A DNA stretch of 64,000 nucleotides, taken from NCBI RefSeq assembly GCF_000328305.2, contig NZ_ANPE02000109.1, positions 1-64,000 of the forward strand, written 5' to 3'. The translations under genes and the position numbers were made by a program. The stretch is from Arthrobacter crystallopoietes BAB-32. Lineage in GTDB: Bacteria; Actinomycetota; Actinomycetes; Actinomycetales; Micrococcaceae. Below are positions 1-9,506 of the stretch, one piece after another. Every line of letters begins with the position of its first letter. Position 1 is the first letter of the stretch. The notes under the pieces were generated by a model. It worked only from the letters and a program-made list of their open reading frames with translations. It did not search any database and was not told the origin of the DNA.

Positions 1-20
1 GCATTCTTCCCAGCAGGGTG

Positions 21-60
21 AAAGAAACGGCGGCGCACCCCATAGAGGTGGCCGCCGCCG
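21..60 (-). terminator. Intrinsic terminator of the crp-like gene
   Basis: A GC-rich hairpin pairs CGGCGGC at 28-34 with GCCGCCG at 54-60, with a further ACC/GGT pairing inside. Read on the minus strand it is followed by a T-rich stretch (CGTTTCTTTC). It lies 15 bases beyond the stop codon of the Crp-type gene. Confidence 0.6.
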
Positions 61-75
61 TCGTCGTTAATGGGC

Positions 76-753
76 TCAGCGTGAGCGCTGGCGCAGGCGC
101 TGGATGTCGAGGATGACAACCGCACGGGCTTCGAGGCGGACCCAGCCGCGCTGGACGAACTCGGCCAGGGCCTTGTTCACGGTTTCGCGGGAGGCGCCGA
201 CGAGCTGGGCCAGTTCTTCCTGAGTCAGCTCGTGTGCGACCAGGATGCCGTCGGTGGCCGGGCGGCCGAAGCGGTCGGCCAGGTCCAGGAGCGCCTTGGC
301 GACGCGGCCGGGAACGTCCGAGAAGACCAGGTCGGCGAGCGAGTCGTTGGTGCGGCGCAGGCGGCGGGCAAGAGCCTGCAGCAGCTGGGCGGAGACTTCG
401 GGGCGGGTCTCGAGCAGGCCGCGGAGGTTCTCGTTCTTCAGTCCTGCCAGCCGGGTTTCGGAGACGGCGGTGGCGGAGGTGGAACGCGGGCTCGGATCGA
501 AGAGCGCCATCTCGCCGAAGAGTTCACCGGGGCCAAGGATGGCGACCAGGTTTTCGCGGCCGTCGGCAGCCGTGCGGCCGAGCTTGATCTTGCCGGAGAC
601 GATGAAATAGAGCTGGTCGCCCTGGTCGCCTTCACGGAACACCGAAGCGCCGCGCGAGAGGTCAACCTCAGTCAGCTCATCCGTCAGCGCGGCAAAAACG
701 TCGTCGTCGAGGGTGGCGAAAAGAGGTGCGCGGCGAAGTATCTCGATGTCCAT
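76..753 (-). CDS. crp: Crp/Fnr-family cAMP-responsive regulator (GlxR/Crp-like)
   Basis: This 225-residue protein is a global transcription regulator of the GlxR/Crp type. Residues 1-120 form a cyclic-nucleotide-binding beta barrel whose phosphate-binding cassette is visible as FGEMALFDPSPRS near residues 79-91. Residues 168-205 form the Crp winged helix-turn-helix (LTQEELAQLVGASRETVNKAL). I chose the ATG at 753 because AGGAGA sits five bases upstream and the cNMP domain begins immediately; a longer in-frame reading to 888 adds an unconserved extension. M. tuberculosis Rv3676 and C. glutamicum GlxR are the family models. A candidate Crp box lies 85 bases upstream, which suggests autoregulation. 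Whether it binds cAMP is inferred from the family. Confidence 0.93.
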   Translation of the reverse strand: MDIEILRRAPLFATLDDDVFAALTDELTEVDLSRGASVFREGDQGDQLYFIVSGKIKLGRTAADGRENLVAILGPGELFGEMALFDPSPRSTSATAVSETRLAGLKNENLRGLLETRPEVSAQLLQALARRLRRTNDSLADLVFSDVPGRVAKALLDLADRFGRPATDGILVAHELTQEELAQLVGASRETVNKALAEFVQRGWVRLEARAVVILDIQRLRQRSR

Positions 754-837
754 GTAGTCTCCTGTTTCAGTCGTTGGGCGGTCAGCCGTCGCTTGCTGGC
801 TGGGCACTGCCTCCCATTCTGCCGCATGAGTTGGGCA

Positions 838-853
838 TGTGACATCTTCCACA
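838..853. promoter_or_regulatory. Candidate Crp/GlxR operator upstream of crp
   Basis: TGTGACATCTTCCACA matches the Crp/GlxR palindrome TGTGA-N6-TCACA at nine of ten half-site bases. It lies in the 255-base gap between the divergent crp-like and marP genes, so it could serve either. Binding is inferred from sequence only. Confidence 0.5.
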
Positions 854-1008
854 AGCGGATTTTCGCTGAAAGGTAACGAAAATCCCAAAGGGTTGGGGGA
901 GTCTTATCGGCAAGCGGTGCCGTTGCCCATAACCCATGAAGACCAAGGCATATTCCCAGCCTGGGCGACTAGACTGGTAGGCAAACTCCGGCAATCGATG
1001 GAGACAGC

Positions 1009-2196
1009 TTGCTTTTTGGCCTGACCATTCTGGACATCGTCCTGATCCTGGTGCTGCTTTCCTACTTGATTGCGGGCCTGCGCAAGGGATTCCTCGTGAC
1101 CCTTGGCGGCATCATCGGCTTCGCCATCGGCGCCGTCGCCGCGTTCCTGGCCATTCCGTACGTGAGCATGTGGGTGCCGGACCAGGGCTGGAGGCTGACT
1201 GCCATCATAGCCGTCGCCGTGCTGCTCGTGATCCTGGGCCACGCGATAGGTTCCGGAATCGGCCGGAGCATCCGCGGCCGGATCGATTTTCCGACCGTCC
1301 GGCCGCTCGACCGGCTGCTCGGCGGGGCGGCGAACCTTGCGGTGGCGGCCTTGGTGATGTCGATGCTGGCCTTCAGTATCGGGGCCCTCGGCGTTCCCTT
1401 TGTATCCCAGCAGATCGCAGCTTCCAAGGTCATCCAGACCATTGACTCGCTCACGCCTGCGCCGGTGAAGACCTGGCTGGCGCAGGCCCGGTCCATCGCG
1501 GTGCAGGACGGCATTCCCATGGTGCTGGACGAAGCGGCCCCGGCCGATCCGGCGCCGGTTCCGGATGCGAGCACTGACACTCCCGCCTTGAACGAGGCCG
1601 CAGCGTCCGTGCTCAAGATCGCCGGAACCGCGTTCCAGTGTGGGCAGAACCAGACCGGTTCCGGGTTTGTCATCGCCCCTGGCCGCATCATGACCAACGC
1701 CCATGTGGTGGCCGGTGTCAACGAGCCGATCGTGGAGATCCCGGACGGCCGGGTACGTCCGGCCCGGGTAGTGCACTTCGATCCGCAGCGGGACATCGCC
1801 GTGCTGGCGGTGGAGGACCTGGAGCTGCAACCGCTGGCTGTCGGCGACGTTCTTGCAGATGGTTCCCTGGCCGCCTTCCACGGCTACCCTGCCGGCGGGC
1901 CGTTCCAGAGCCACCCCGCAACGGTCCAAGGCCGGTCAACGGTGCTGGTGCAGAACATCTACGGCGCGGATCCGTCCGAACTCGAGGTCTACACCCTCGC
2001 CGCGGACGTGGAACAGGGCAACTCCGGGGGACCGCTGTTGGACCAGCAGGGTCGGATCGCGGGCATGGTCTTCGCCAAGGCGACGGACGATGTCCCCGTC
2101 GGCTATGCCTTGACGCTCGAGGAGATCCTCCCGGTCATCAACGACTCCATGGTCTACCAGGAGACGGTCGCCGCCGGCCAGTGCATCCGCAAGTAG
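1009..2196 (+). CDS. marP: MarP-like membrane-anchored periplasmic serine protease
   Basis: This 395-residue protein has an N-terminal CvpA-type membrane domain with four hydrophobic segments (about 5-23, 28-50, 63-82 and 105-125) and a C-terminal chymotrypsin-fold protease outside the membrane. The catalytic triad is visible as His232 (TNAHVV), Asp262 (RDIAVL) and Ser339 (GNSGGPL). Cys211 and Cys392 flank the protease domain where M. tuberculosis MarP has its regulatory disulfide. MarP in that species is needed for acid resistance and activates a peptidoglycan hydrolase; the same role here is inference. The start is a TTG preceded by GGAGA. The gene stands alone between divergent crp and convergent aroQ. 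Confidence 0.9.
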   Translation: MLFGLTILDIVLILVLLSYLIAGLRKGFLVTLGGIIGFAIGAVAAFLAIPYVSMWVPDQGWRLTAIIAVAVLLVILGHAIGSGIGRSIRGRIDFPTVRPLDRLLGGAANLAVAALVMSMLAFSIGALGVPFVSQQIAASKVIQTIDSLTPAPVKTWLAQARSIAVQDGIPMVLDEAAPADPAPVPDASTDTPALNEAAASVLKIAGTAFQCGQNQTGSGFVIAPGRIMTNAHVVAGVNEPIVEIPDGRVRPARVVHFDPQRDIAVLAVEDLELQPLAVGDVLADGSLAAFHGYPAGGPFQSHPATVQGRSTVLVQNIYGADPSELEVYTLAADVEQGNSGGPLLDQQGRIAGMVFAKATDDVPVGYALTLEEILPVINDSMVYQETVAAGQCIRK

Positions 2197-2224
2197 GCGT
2201 GCGGGCAGTCAGCGACCCGGCCTG

Positions 2225-2683
2225 CTACAGCCGCGAAGCGAGCAGATCGACAGCGAACTTGTAGCCGCTGATGCCTGCACCGGCGATCACGGCGACGGCG
2301 ATGCCTGAGATGTAGGAGTGGTGGCGGAACTCCTCGCGCCGGTGGATGTTGCTGATGTGCACTTCCACCACGGGAAGGTCGACGCCGGAGAGCGCGTCGC
2401 GCAGCGCAACTGACGTATGGGTGTAACCGCCAGGGTTGATGACAATTCCGGCCGCCGTGCCACGGGCGGCATGGATGGCGTCGATCAGGACGCCCTCATG
2501 GTTCGACTGCAGGCACTCCACCGCCAGTCCATGGGCCTCTGCCGCCCGTGCGGCGAGGGTTTCCGCGTCCTCCAAGGTGTCGGAGCCGTAGATCTGCGGC
2601 TCACGCGTGCCCAACAGGTTGAGATTGGGGCCGTTGAGGACCAGGAGTTTACGTGTGCTGCTGCCGGTGGAATGTTCACTCAT
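2225..2683 (-). CDS. aroQ: Type II 3-dehydroquinate dehydratase
   Basis: AroQ converts 3-dehydroquinate to 3-dehydroshikimate in the shikimate pathway. At 152 residues it has the usual length. The N-terminal [16 protein letters not shown] block contains the flexible-loop arginine and catalytic tyrosine, and the [15 protein letters not shown] block contains the catalytic histidine; both are diagnostic for the type II fold. I prefer the ATG at 2683 over the GTG at 2692, because a CATAGT hexamer ends seven bases before the ATG in a leaderless layout. It is separated from the upstream acsA by a strong terminator and so is transcribed alone. Confidence 0.94.
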   Translation of the reverse strand: MSEHSTGSSTRKLLVLNGPNLNLLGTREPQIYGSDTLEDAETLAARAAEAHGLAVECLQSNHEGVLIDAIHAARGTAAGIVINPGGYTHTSVALRDALSGVDLPVVEVHISNIHRREEFRHHSYISGIAVAVIAGAGISGYKFAVDLLASRL

Positions 2684-2690
2684 GTTGCCC

Positions 2691-2696
2691 ACTATG
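2691..2696 (-). promoter_or_regulatory. Leaderless-type -10 of aroQ
   Basis: CATAGT on the minus strand is followed by seven bases and the ATG, with no Shine-Dalgarno sequence. The spacing would place the 5' end at the start codon. Confidence 0.35.
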
Positions 2697-2727
2697 CCGC
2701 ATGGTGCTGCCCTCCCGCGGGAAGCAA

Positions 2728-2760
2728 CGGGGCCGCCGCAGCAGTGCTGCGGCGGCCCCG
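2728..2760 (-). terminator. Hairpin terminator of acsA
   Basis: A perfect 16-base inverted repeat (2728-2743 with 2745-2760) begins 20 bases past the acsA stop codon. It is almost entirely G+C and has no T tract, as is common in actinobacterial terminators. Confidence 0.65.
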
Positions 2761-2779
2761 TGCGGATGGTGCTGGATGG

Positions 2780-4756
2780 TCAGCCCTTGAGTGAGGTGGC
2801 GATCTGCTGCATGACCGTGTTGTCGGCCAGCGTGCTCGCGTCACCTGCTTCGCGGCCCTCGGCGATGTCCTTGAGCAGCCGGCGCATGATCTTGCCGGAC
2901 CTGGTCTTGGGAAGTTCCGGCACTACCAGGATCTGGCGCGGCTTGGCGATCGGGCCGATCTCCTTGCCGACATGGTTCCGCAGGGTGGTGACGATCTCCT
3001 CGTCCTGGGCGGCGTTGCCGCGCAGGATCACGAAGGCTACGACGGCTTCGCCGGTCGTTTCGTCCGCGGCCCCGACCACGGCGGCTTCGGCGACCGACGG
3101 ATGGCTGACCAGCGCGGACTCGATTTCGGTGGTGGAGAGCCGGTGCCCGGACACGTTCATCACGTCGTCCACGCGGCCCAGCAGCCAGATGTCGCCGTCG
3201 TCGTCCTTTTTGGCGCCGTCCCCGGCGAAGTACATGTTCTCGAAACGGGACCAGTAGGTGTCCTTGTAGCGTTCCGGGTCGCCCCAGATGCCGCGCAGCA
3301 TCGCGGGCCACGGTTCCCTTACCACCAGGTAGCCGCCGTGCCCGTTGGGCACCGGCTGGCCGAGTTCGTCCACCACGTCCACGGCGATGCCGGGGACGGC
3401 GACCTGGGCGGAGCCGGGCTTGGTGGCGGTGACGCCGGGCATCGGGGCGATCATGTGCGCGCCGGTTTCGGTCTGCCACCACGTGTCCACGATCGGTGCC
3501 TTGTCGCCGCCGATGACGCGGCGGTACCACATCCAGGCCTCCGGGTTGATCGGTTCGCCGACCGAGCCGAGGACGCGGATGGAGGAGAGGTCGTACTTGG
3601 CGGGGATGTCCTCGCCCCACTTCATCATGGTGCGGATCGCCGTGGGCGCCGTGTACATGATCGAGACTTTGTACTTCTCCACGAGCTCCCACCAGCGGCC
3701 CTGGTGCGGAGAGTCCGGCGTGCCTTCGTACATCAGCTGGGTGGCGCCGTTGATCAGCGGGGCGTAGGTCACGTAGGTGTGCCCGGTGACCCAACCGATA
3801 TCGGCGGTGCACCAGTAGACGTCCGTTTCCGGGTGCAGGTCGAACGTGGCCTTGTGCGTGAACGCGCTCTGGGCGAGGAAGCCGCCGGTGGTGTGCAGGA
3901 TGCCCTTGGGCTTTCCGGTGGTGCCGGAGGTGTAGAGGATGAACAGCGGGTGTTCGGCATCGTGCGGCACCGGGGTGTGCTCGGCGGAGGCGCTTTCGAC
4001 GGCGTCGTGCCACCACTGGTCGCGGCCCTCATGCCAGTCGATGGGCTCGCCGTTGCGCTTCACGACGACGACGTTGGCGACGCTGTGGCCTTCGGCCTCG
4101 AGGGCGGCGTCCACGGCGTTCTTCAGCGGGCTCGGCTTGCCCCTGCGGTAGGTGCCGTCCGCCGTGACGACGAGCTTGGCTTCGGCATCGTCGATGCGGC
4201 TGCGCAGCGCGTCGGCGGAGAACCCGCCGAACACCACCGAGTGGATGGCGCCGATCCGGGCACACGCGAGCATGGTGATGACGGCTTCGGGAATCATCGG
4301 CAGGTAGACAGCCACGCGGTCTCCCTTGGCTACGCCGAGCGACTCGAAGGCGTTGGCCGCCTTCTTGACTTCCTCGGTCAGCTGGGCATAGGTGTAAGTG
4401 CGTGTGTCGCCGGGTTCGCCTTCGAAGTAGATGGCCACCCGGTCGCCCAAGCCGTTCTCCACATGGCGGTCCAGCGCGTTGTACGCCGCGTTGAGCGTCC
4501 CGCCGACGAACCACTTCGCGAACGGCGCGTCCGACCAGTCCAGGGCCTGGGTGAAATTCTCGTCCCAGGTCAGGAGTTCACGCGCCTGCTTGGCCCAGAA
4601 CGCCGGCCGGTCCGCGTTGGCCTCGGCATAAACATTTGCCTGGACCACCGCATTGGCGGCGAACTCTTCGCTCGGCGCGAACTTCCGGTTCTCCTGCAGC
4701 AGGTTCTCCAGTGCGTCGCCCTGGGTGGCGGACTGGACACCGTTGGCTTCAGACAT
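2780..4756 (-). CDS. acsA: Acetate--CoA ligase (AMP-forming acetyl-CoA synthetase)
   Basis: AcsA activates acetate to acetyl-CoA through acetyl-AMP. The 658-residue length is standard. Visible motifs are the phosphate-binding loop [11 protein letters not shown], the WWQTETG block that contacts the acyl-adenylate, and the C-terminal [11 protein letters not shown] with the catalytic lysine that protein acetylation silences in this family. I placed the start at the ATG at 4756, eight bases after AAAGGT. An upstream in-frame extension to 4813 lacks conservation. Two Crp-like half-palindromes upstream suggest control by the Crp/GlxR protein encoded 2 kb away, as reported for related genes in other actinobacteria; this is inference. 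Confidence 0.96.
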   Translation of the reverse strand: MSEANGVQSATQGDALENLLQENRKFAPSEEFAANAVVQANVYAEANADRPAFWAKQARELLTWDENFTQALDWSDAPFAKWFVGGTLNAAYNALDRHVENGLGDRVAIYFEGEPGDTRTYTYAQLTEEVKKAANAFESLGVAKGDRVAVYLPMIPEAVITMLACARIGAIHSVVFGGFSADALRSRIDDAEAKLVVTADGTYRRGKPSPLKNAVDAALEAEGHSVANVVVVKRNGEPIDWHEGRDQWWHDAVESASAEHTPVPHDAEHPLFILYTSGTTGKPKGILHTTGGFLAQSAFTHKATFDLHPETDVYWCTADIGWVTGHTYVTYAPLINGATQLMYEGTPDSPHQGRWWELVEKYKVSIMYTAPTAIRTMMKWGEDIPAKYDLSSIRVLGSVGEPINPEAWMWYRRVIGGDKAPIVDTWWQTETGAHMIAPMPGVTATKPGSAQVAVPGIAVDVVDELGQPVPNGHGGYLVVREPWPAMLRGIWGDPERYKDTYWSRFENMYFAGDGAKKDDDGDIWLLGRVDDVMNVSGHRLSTTEIESALVSHPSVAEAAVVGAADETTGEAVVAFVILRGNAAQDEEIVTTLRNHVGKEIGPIAKPRQILVVPELPKTRSGKIMRRLLKDIAEGREAGDASTLADNTVMQQIATSLKG

Positions 4757-4814
4757 GTGAAGACCTTTCGTGTTGCGGCTGGCATGGCGCGCCGACAGGG
4801 GAGCGGCTGCCACT

Positions 4815-4867
4815 CGTGCTGATCATCACATTAGTACCTGCCCGGAACATCCGTGTCCGGCATCACA
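4815..4867. promoter_or_regulatory. Two candidate Crp/GlxR sites upstream of acsA
   Basis: CGTGC-TGATCA-TCACA (4815-4830) and CGTGT-CCGGCA-TCACA (4852-4867) each match TGTGA-N6-TCACA at eight of ten positions, with perfect right halves in the same orientation. They are spaced 37 bases apart in the acsA upstream region. Confidence 0.4.
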
Positions 4868-5023
4868 GCCGAGGATGTAAAAGGCCGTAATTCTGCGCCA
4901 AGCGGTTAAAACCACTCTTGCCGGCTGCAGCGGTTCGGGTAGTGAAGCACTTAATCCTTGACTACGCTGAAATCAACTGGCCCTCTGGACAGGCTGCCTG
5001 GCCGTAACGAACGGAGAATGACG

Positions 5024-6502
5024 ATGACAGATCCTGCCGTGATCAACCGCGACGGTGTAGGCGAGGCGGTGGCCGGTCCCTTTACCGTGCGTGACATTAC
5101 CGTGGCATTGTCCGTGGTCCTTTTGTTCCTGGCTTCCGTCCTTCCGTCGGAGGTTTTCCGCGGAATCGTGTTCAACGTGTGGAACTCAGCGCCTCTGTTC
5201 CAGCTGGGCCTGAGCATCCTGCTGCCGGTCATGGTGTTGGCTTTGTTCGCCATTCGTCGGCTGGCGCCTAAAACGAGGCTGAGGATCGGGTCCCTCTCCG
5301 TGGACCAGTTTGCATCGGTCGTGGCATGTTTCAATGCCGCCTACTACTTCCTTGAGCTCGTCTCCGGGTTCGACCTGGTGTCAGTCGTTGGCTTCGTCGG
5401 TGGCCTTGGTCTGCTGGCGGCCACTGTTTGCGCGCGATGGATTCCGCAGTTCCGCGCCGACTTCGTGGGGCGGCCGGAAAGTGCCGCTCACCCGGTTGCC
5501 CGGGATGCGGTTGAGCCCCGCCCCAAGGTTGCCAAGCCGAAGGAGCCGGCCGCAGCCTCGGGCCGCTCAGTGAACGCCTCCGCAACCATGGCGGCCGGAG
5601 CAGGTCCCGCAGCCAATGGACCGGCCGGACACACTGCCTTCAGCGCCGCTGCTGAAGCCGCTCGTCCTGGCGCCGGCGTTTCAGAAGGTGCAGCGACTGC
5701 GCAGGCCTCACGGGAGCCGATCACTGCCGCCGCAGGCACAGGCCATGGAGCATCTGCCGGGGCCATCAGGTCCGGTTCGGGAGCAGCCACCCGGGGCACG
5801 GGCGAGTCCCTGAGGAAATCGGGCACCGCAGCCGGCACATCAGAAGCGAAGGCGCCGGCAGGTCCGCCGGAGGACCAAACGGCGCCAGGGGCAGCCGATG
5901 GGGAGGCCGTAGGCATCCCGATCTCCGACGACGAGGCCTCCGCGGCAGTTGCCGCAGGGAAGGCGGCTGAAGCAGGCAGTGCCGCTGCCTCGGCCACCGC
6001 AGCCACCGAGTCGACCGTTCCGGCCGAACGCGGCGACAAGACGGAGGCGCACAGCCTCGCTGGAGCGGGATCCCGCGGGCCCGATGCTGGCAAGGGCCAG
6101 CCGGACGCTGCGCTCTCCGCTGCCAGCGGCACCGAACGCACTGACGGCCCGGCTGGCGCCCGCCAGGAGGAGACGACCGGGGCAACCGTGGACTCCACGC
6201 CGAAGACCGCTGCGATGGGAACAGCTGCTGCGGGAACGAACCGGGAACATGGCGGACCGATCAGCGCCACGCGCGAGCACTATGAAGAACCGGATGAGGA
6301 AGAGACCGCGTACGAAGCGTTCTGGTTTGCCGTCGGCCGCACGCGTCCGGTATTCGACGAGGGCACCGGGCAGGTGGCCTTCACGTTGGAACCGGGGGCC
6401 TGGATTCTCGCGCTGCAGGACCGCGGCGACGAATTCCTGGTCCAGCACACCGACGGCAGGGTTGGCGTGCTGAAGGACCTGACGAACATTGAGCGCGCCT
6501 AG
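5024..6502 (+). CDS. Membrane protein with long Ala-rich linker and C-terminal SH3-like domain
   Basis: I do not recognise this 492-residue protein. Residues 20-140 contain four or five hydrophobic segments. About 275 residues follow that are dominated by Ala, Gly, Glu, Pro, Ser and Thr with no predicted fold. The last 70 residues (from [16 protein letters not shown] to [11 protein letters not shown]) look like a compact beta-rich domain resembling an SH3 or KOW barrel. The likely start is the ATG at 5024, seven bases after GGAG, although ATG 5018 is possible. Its stop codon overlaps the TTG start of nth by 14 bases, so the two are probably cotranscribed. The linker would allow the C-terminal domain to reach well away from the membrane. 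Confidence 0.75.
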   Translation: MTDPAVINRDGVGEAVAGPFTVRDITVALSVVLLFLASVLPSEVFRGIVFNVWNSAPLFQLGLSILLPVMVLALFAIRRLAPKTRLRIGSLSVDQFASVVACFNAAYYFLELVSGFDLVSVVGFVGGLGLLAATVCARWIPQFRADFVGRPESAAHPVARDAVEPRPKVAKPKEPAAASGRSVNASATMAAGAGPAANGPAGHTAFSAAAEAARPGAGVSEGAATAQASREPITAAAGTGHGASAGAIRSGSGAATRGTGESLRKSGTAAGTSEAKAPAGPPEDQTAPGAADGEAVGIPISDDEASAAVAAGKAAEAGSAAASATAATESTVPAERGDKTEAHSLAGAGSRGPDAGKGQPDAALSAASGTERTDGPAGARQEETTGATVDSTPKTAAMGTAAAGTNREHGGPISATREHYEEPDEEETAYEAFWFAVGRTRPVFDEGTGQVAFTLEPGAWILALQDRGDEFLVQHTDGRVGVLKDLTNIERA

Positions 6503-7313
6503 CAACGTACGGCGCAGGCCGCGCAAAGCCGCCGCGGAGGAGTCGCCGCTGGCCTTGAAACGACGTGCCCGCCGGATCAACAAAATTCTCGCCGAACAGT
6601 ATCCCTACGCTGTGGCGGAACTCGATTTCCGTAACGCGTTCGAACTGCTGGTGGCTACCGTCCTGTCGGCCCAGACCACGGATGTGCGGGTCAACGCGAC
6701 GACGCCGGCGCTGTTCGCCCGCTACCCGGATGCCAAGGCGATGTCCGAAGCGGACGAAGCGGACCTGCAGGAAATGATCCGGCCCACCGGTTTCTTCAGG
6801 GCGAAGGCACAGAGCCTGCTGGCGCTGTCCCACCGCATCGTGGACGAGTACGACGGCGAGGTGCCCAACAAGCTCGAGGACCTGGTGACCCTGGCAGGAG
6901 TGGGCCGGAAAACGGCCAACGTCGTCCTTGGCAACGCCTTCGGCGTTCCCGGAATCACCGTCGACACCCACTTTGGCCGCCTGGCCAGAAGGTTCGGCTG
7001 GACGAATTCGACCGATGCGGTCAAGGTCGAATCCGACGTTGCCGCACTGTTCGAGCCCAAGGACTGGACCATGCTGTCCCATCGCGTTGTGTTCCACGGG
7101 CGCCGGGTCTGCCATGCCAAGAAACCGGCTTGTGGGGCATGCCCGGTTGCGGACCTGTGCCCGTCGTTCGGTGAGGGCGAGACCGACCCTTCGAAGGCAG
7201 CCAAGCTCCTTAAGTACGAGCTGGCCCCTGGCCGCGAGGAGCTGTTGGAACGGATGCGTGCCGGTGAGACCCGTGCCGAACTGCGTGCCAGCGGTTTTAA
7301 GCTGGATGCATGA
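6489..7313 (+). CDS. nth: Endonuclease III
   Basis: Nth is a DNA glycosylase/AP lyase that removes oxidised pyrimidines in base excision repair. The helix-hairpin-helix and catalytic lysine are at [14 protein letters not shown] (Lys141) and the catalytic aspartate is in [10 protein letters not shown] (Asp159). A C-terminal [4Fe-4S] cluster is bound by Cys208, Cys215, Cys218 and Cys224 (C-X6-C-X2-C-X5-C). At 274 residues it is slightly longer than E. coli Nth because of a basic N-terminus. The TTG start overlaps the preceding gene, and its stop overlaps the Nudix gene ATG by four bases. The nth-Nudix pairing is also seen near Rv3672c-Rv3674c in mycobacteria. Confidence 0.93.
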   Translation: MSAPSNVRRRPRKAAAEESPLALKRRARRINKILAEQYPYAVAELDFRNAFELLVATVLSAQTTDVRVNATTPALFARYPDAKAMSEADEADLQEMIRPTGFFRAKAQSLLALSHRIVDEYDGEVPNKLEDLVTLAGVGRKTANVVLGNAFGVPGITVDTHFGRLARRFGWTNSTDAVKVESDVAALFEPKDWTMLSHRVVFHGRRVCHAKKPACGACPVADLCPSFGEGETDPSKAAKLLKYELAPGREELLERMRAGETRAELRASGFKLDA

Positions 7314-8016
7314 GTGCCAAGGCGGATCTGCAGAAGCTGGTCAGCGTACCGCTCAGCGAACGGTTGTCGGTCCGCGACCGTGAGCGCTGGTACAACGTCG
7401 ACCTGGATGAGGACGACAGCCGGACTGCCGCAGTGCTGATGCTTTTCGGCGCGCTTGACGATACGCCGGCGGAATTCCACGATTCAGTGGTTCCTGACGA
7501 CCTCGACCTGCTGTTCGTCGAGCGCGCTGCAACGCTGTCGTCCCATCCGGGCCAAGTAGCCTTCCCCGGTGGCGGGATCGACCCGGACGACGACGGGCCG
7601 GTGGCGGCTGCCTGCGGGAGGCAGTGGAGGAAACCGGTTTGGACGCCGAGGGCGTGGAGGTGCTGGGAATCCTGCCGCAGATTCCGCTCTCGGTAAGCAA
7701 CTTCCTGGTGACCCCGGTGCTCGCGTGGTGGACCTCGCCGTCGCCCGTGGCCGTCGTCGATTTCGCGGAGTCCGCACAGGTCTTCCGTGTCCCGGTGGCG
7801 GACCTGCTTAATCCGGAGAACCGGCGCACGGCAGTCATCCAGCGCAACGGGCAGGTTTTCAAGAGTCCCTGCTTCCTGGTGCATAACGTCATCGTCTGGG
7901 GTTTCACGGCGATCGTTTTGAATCACCTGTTCGACGACCTGGGCTGGACGATGGCGTGGGACGCGACGCGAGAAATCCCCGCTCCGCTGCGTCCTGCCGC
8001 ACAGGTTGAGGAGTAG
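7310..8016 (+). pseudogene. Nudix CoA pyrophosphatase (NudL-like), single-base frameshift in the Nudix box
   Basis: Two overlapping frames together encode one Nudix protein of the CoA-pyrophosphatase (NudL) family, which cleaves CoA and its derivatives. The first frame gives the family signature LSSHPGQVAFPGGG, then runs out of frame at 7611-7612. The second frame resumes with LREAVEETGLDAEG and continues to a normal C-terminus at 8016. Restoring one C (GCCTG to GCCCTG) rebuilds the Nudix box G-X5-E-X7-REUXEEXGU and gives a 235-residue protein of family length. Either the gene is inactive or the consensus lacks a base; three other genes here show the same type of loss. The gene overlaps nth by ATGA, and its 3' end is antisense to the next gene. 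Confidence 0.85.
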
Positions 8017-9400
8017 CGCCAAGCTTGGAGCGCAGTTGCGCCGGGATCGTGATCGTGACCGGCGCGAGGGCGGGAACGGAAGCGCGTCCAGGGCTGAAGA
8101 AGCCTTCCGGAGACGTGGCCTGGGAGGCATTCTGTGCACGCTGCTGCAGCCGGTATCCGCCGACCGAGAGGACCGAAACCATCGATCCGAAAGCCAGTTT
8201 GTCGATGACAGTCCTTTTGAACGAGGTCTCCTTCAGGGGGCCTTCGATCAAATGGCCAGAGGTCCGTTTCAGCCCCCACTTGGCAGCCGACGAAAGGCCT
8301 TGCGCGGCCATCGCCACCGGTCCGGCGGCGGCCAGGGCCAAGGCCTGATCACCGTACTTATCCATGACAGTGGTAGCCCGGCTCGCGGATGAAGGACGAT
8401 TAAGATGTCCCAAACGGTCCAGTGGCTTCCGCGCCCCATGCGAAACCGGCCAGAGCGCCGCCCGCAATGGCTGCGGCAGGCTTGCGGCAAGGGCAGATCC
8501 CGTGGTCCGGAGTGTTTCCTTCGCATAGGCGGACTGGTCTGCCAACTGATCGATGATACCGGCGAAACGGTCTGCTGCCTTCTTGAGCCGCGCAGCCGCC
8601 GCGGCGTGGGCGAGCAGCGCGCCAGCGCCGGCGCTGAGAACAGAAACCAGGACCGAGACCCCGACTGAGATGGCGACGTCCTGGACGAACATCGCCGCCT
8701 CATCCGCCAGCGCGGTATGTGCCGCCTCGACTGCTTCCGCCATGCGGTTGCAGTCCGCGGACAGCGAACGGCAGGCTTCGGCAATGTTGGACCCACAGAG
8801 ATACAGCTGGCTGTGGTGCCCATTCAGCAGTGTGATGTCCGCGGCGCGCTGACCGGCGAGCGGAGCGGTGGCGGCTGACCAGTATTTCGCCACACTGGCG
8901 TCGACCTCCGCGGCCAGCAGGGACCAGGCCGCCGCGGCGGCGCGCATGGCCTCGGCGTCTCCGGAGGGCCATACCCTGCCTGCGAAGTCCGCGATGAACT
9001 GGCCGAATTCCGGAATAACCGGGAAACGGCCGCCTACGGCTGACGCGGCGGGCACCGGGCAGAGCGCGCGTGCGTGCGGTTCCGGTGGCACTTCATACGG
9101 CATGGGCGCTCCACCAGCCACCTGCTCGGTAAAAGCGTAAAGGGAAGCTGCTGTCCGGGTATGGTAAGCCACCGACCCATAGGCGGCTTCCAAGCCATCC
9201 AAAGCGGCCAGGATGTCTGCGGCAGCCGCATCATACGCCTCGCCCCAGGCCATGGCTTCCGTTTCCCAGCCGGACATGCCGGCCGCCACCGAAGTGCGGG
9301 CAACTGCCTCCACACGCAGATCCGCCCAGCTGGCCGCTGCGGATTGGGCGGCCCTGGCAGACCCGAGCATCGCTTCGGTATCTATGGTCAGAACGGCCAT
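7904..9400 (-). CDS. Large helical WXG100/ESX-like protein of unknown function
   Basis: This 498-residue protein starts at ATG 9400 behind a strong AAGGAGGAG ribosome-binding site. Residues 1-95 form an alanine-rich amphipathic helical hairpin with a central GMSGWETEAMAWGEAY turn, reminiscent of WXG100 or PPE-type type VII secretion substrates. A second helical block around 140-240 contains WSLLAAEVDASVAKYW. It is followed by a glycine-zipper-like hydrophobic stretch (VAISVGVSVLVSVLSAGAGALLA) and further Ala-rich helices. No toxin or enzyme domain is recognisable at the C-terminus. The last 37 codons lie antisense to the Nudix gene and may be poorly constrained. No ESX secretion ATPase or partner gene is in the window, so export by that route is a guess. 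Confidence 0.6.
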   Translation of the reverse strand: MAVLTIDTEAMLGSARAAQSAAASWADLRVEAVARTSVAAGMSGWETEAMAWGEAYDAAAADILAALDGLEAAYGSVAYHTRTAASLYAFTEQVAGGAPMPYEVPPEPHARALCPVPAASAVGGRFPVIPEFGQFIADFAGRVWPSGDAEAMRAAAAAWSLLAAEVDASVAKYWSAATAPLAGQRAADITLLNGHHSQLYLCGSNIAEACRSLSADCNRMAEAVEAAHTALADEAAMFVQDVAISVGVSVLVSVLSAGAGALLAHAAAAARLKKAADRFAGIIDQLADQSAYAKETLRTTGSALAASLPQPLRAALWPVSHGARKPLDRLGHLNRPSSASRATTVMDKYGDQALALAAAGPVAMAAQGLSSAAKWGLKRTSGHLIEGPLKETSFKRTVIDKLAFGSMVSVLSVGGYRLQQRAQNASQATSPEGFFSPGRASVPALAPVTITIPAQLRSKLGATPQPVRQDAAERGFLASRPTPSSSPGRRTGDSKRSP

Positions 9401-9506
9401 GCTCCTCCTTGTCCCGTTGCCGGCGGGGTTCCGGCAGGCGCTGGAATCAGCGTAGGGAAAGGCCCTCGGCGGGGCCATGGACCGCTGCCGGCTTGTGGAT
9501 AAGTTC

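Noticed and set aside
2972-4822. A 616-codon frame antisense to acsA
   Set aside because: Composition is Val/Gly/Asp/His-rich shadow sequence; AcsA on the other strand explains the region fully.
7600-7625. Programmed ribosomal frameshifting in the Nudix gene
   Set aside because: There is no slippery heptamer, stimulatory structure or internal Shine-Dalgarno sequence, and three other genes show the same type of single-base loss.
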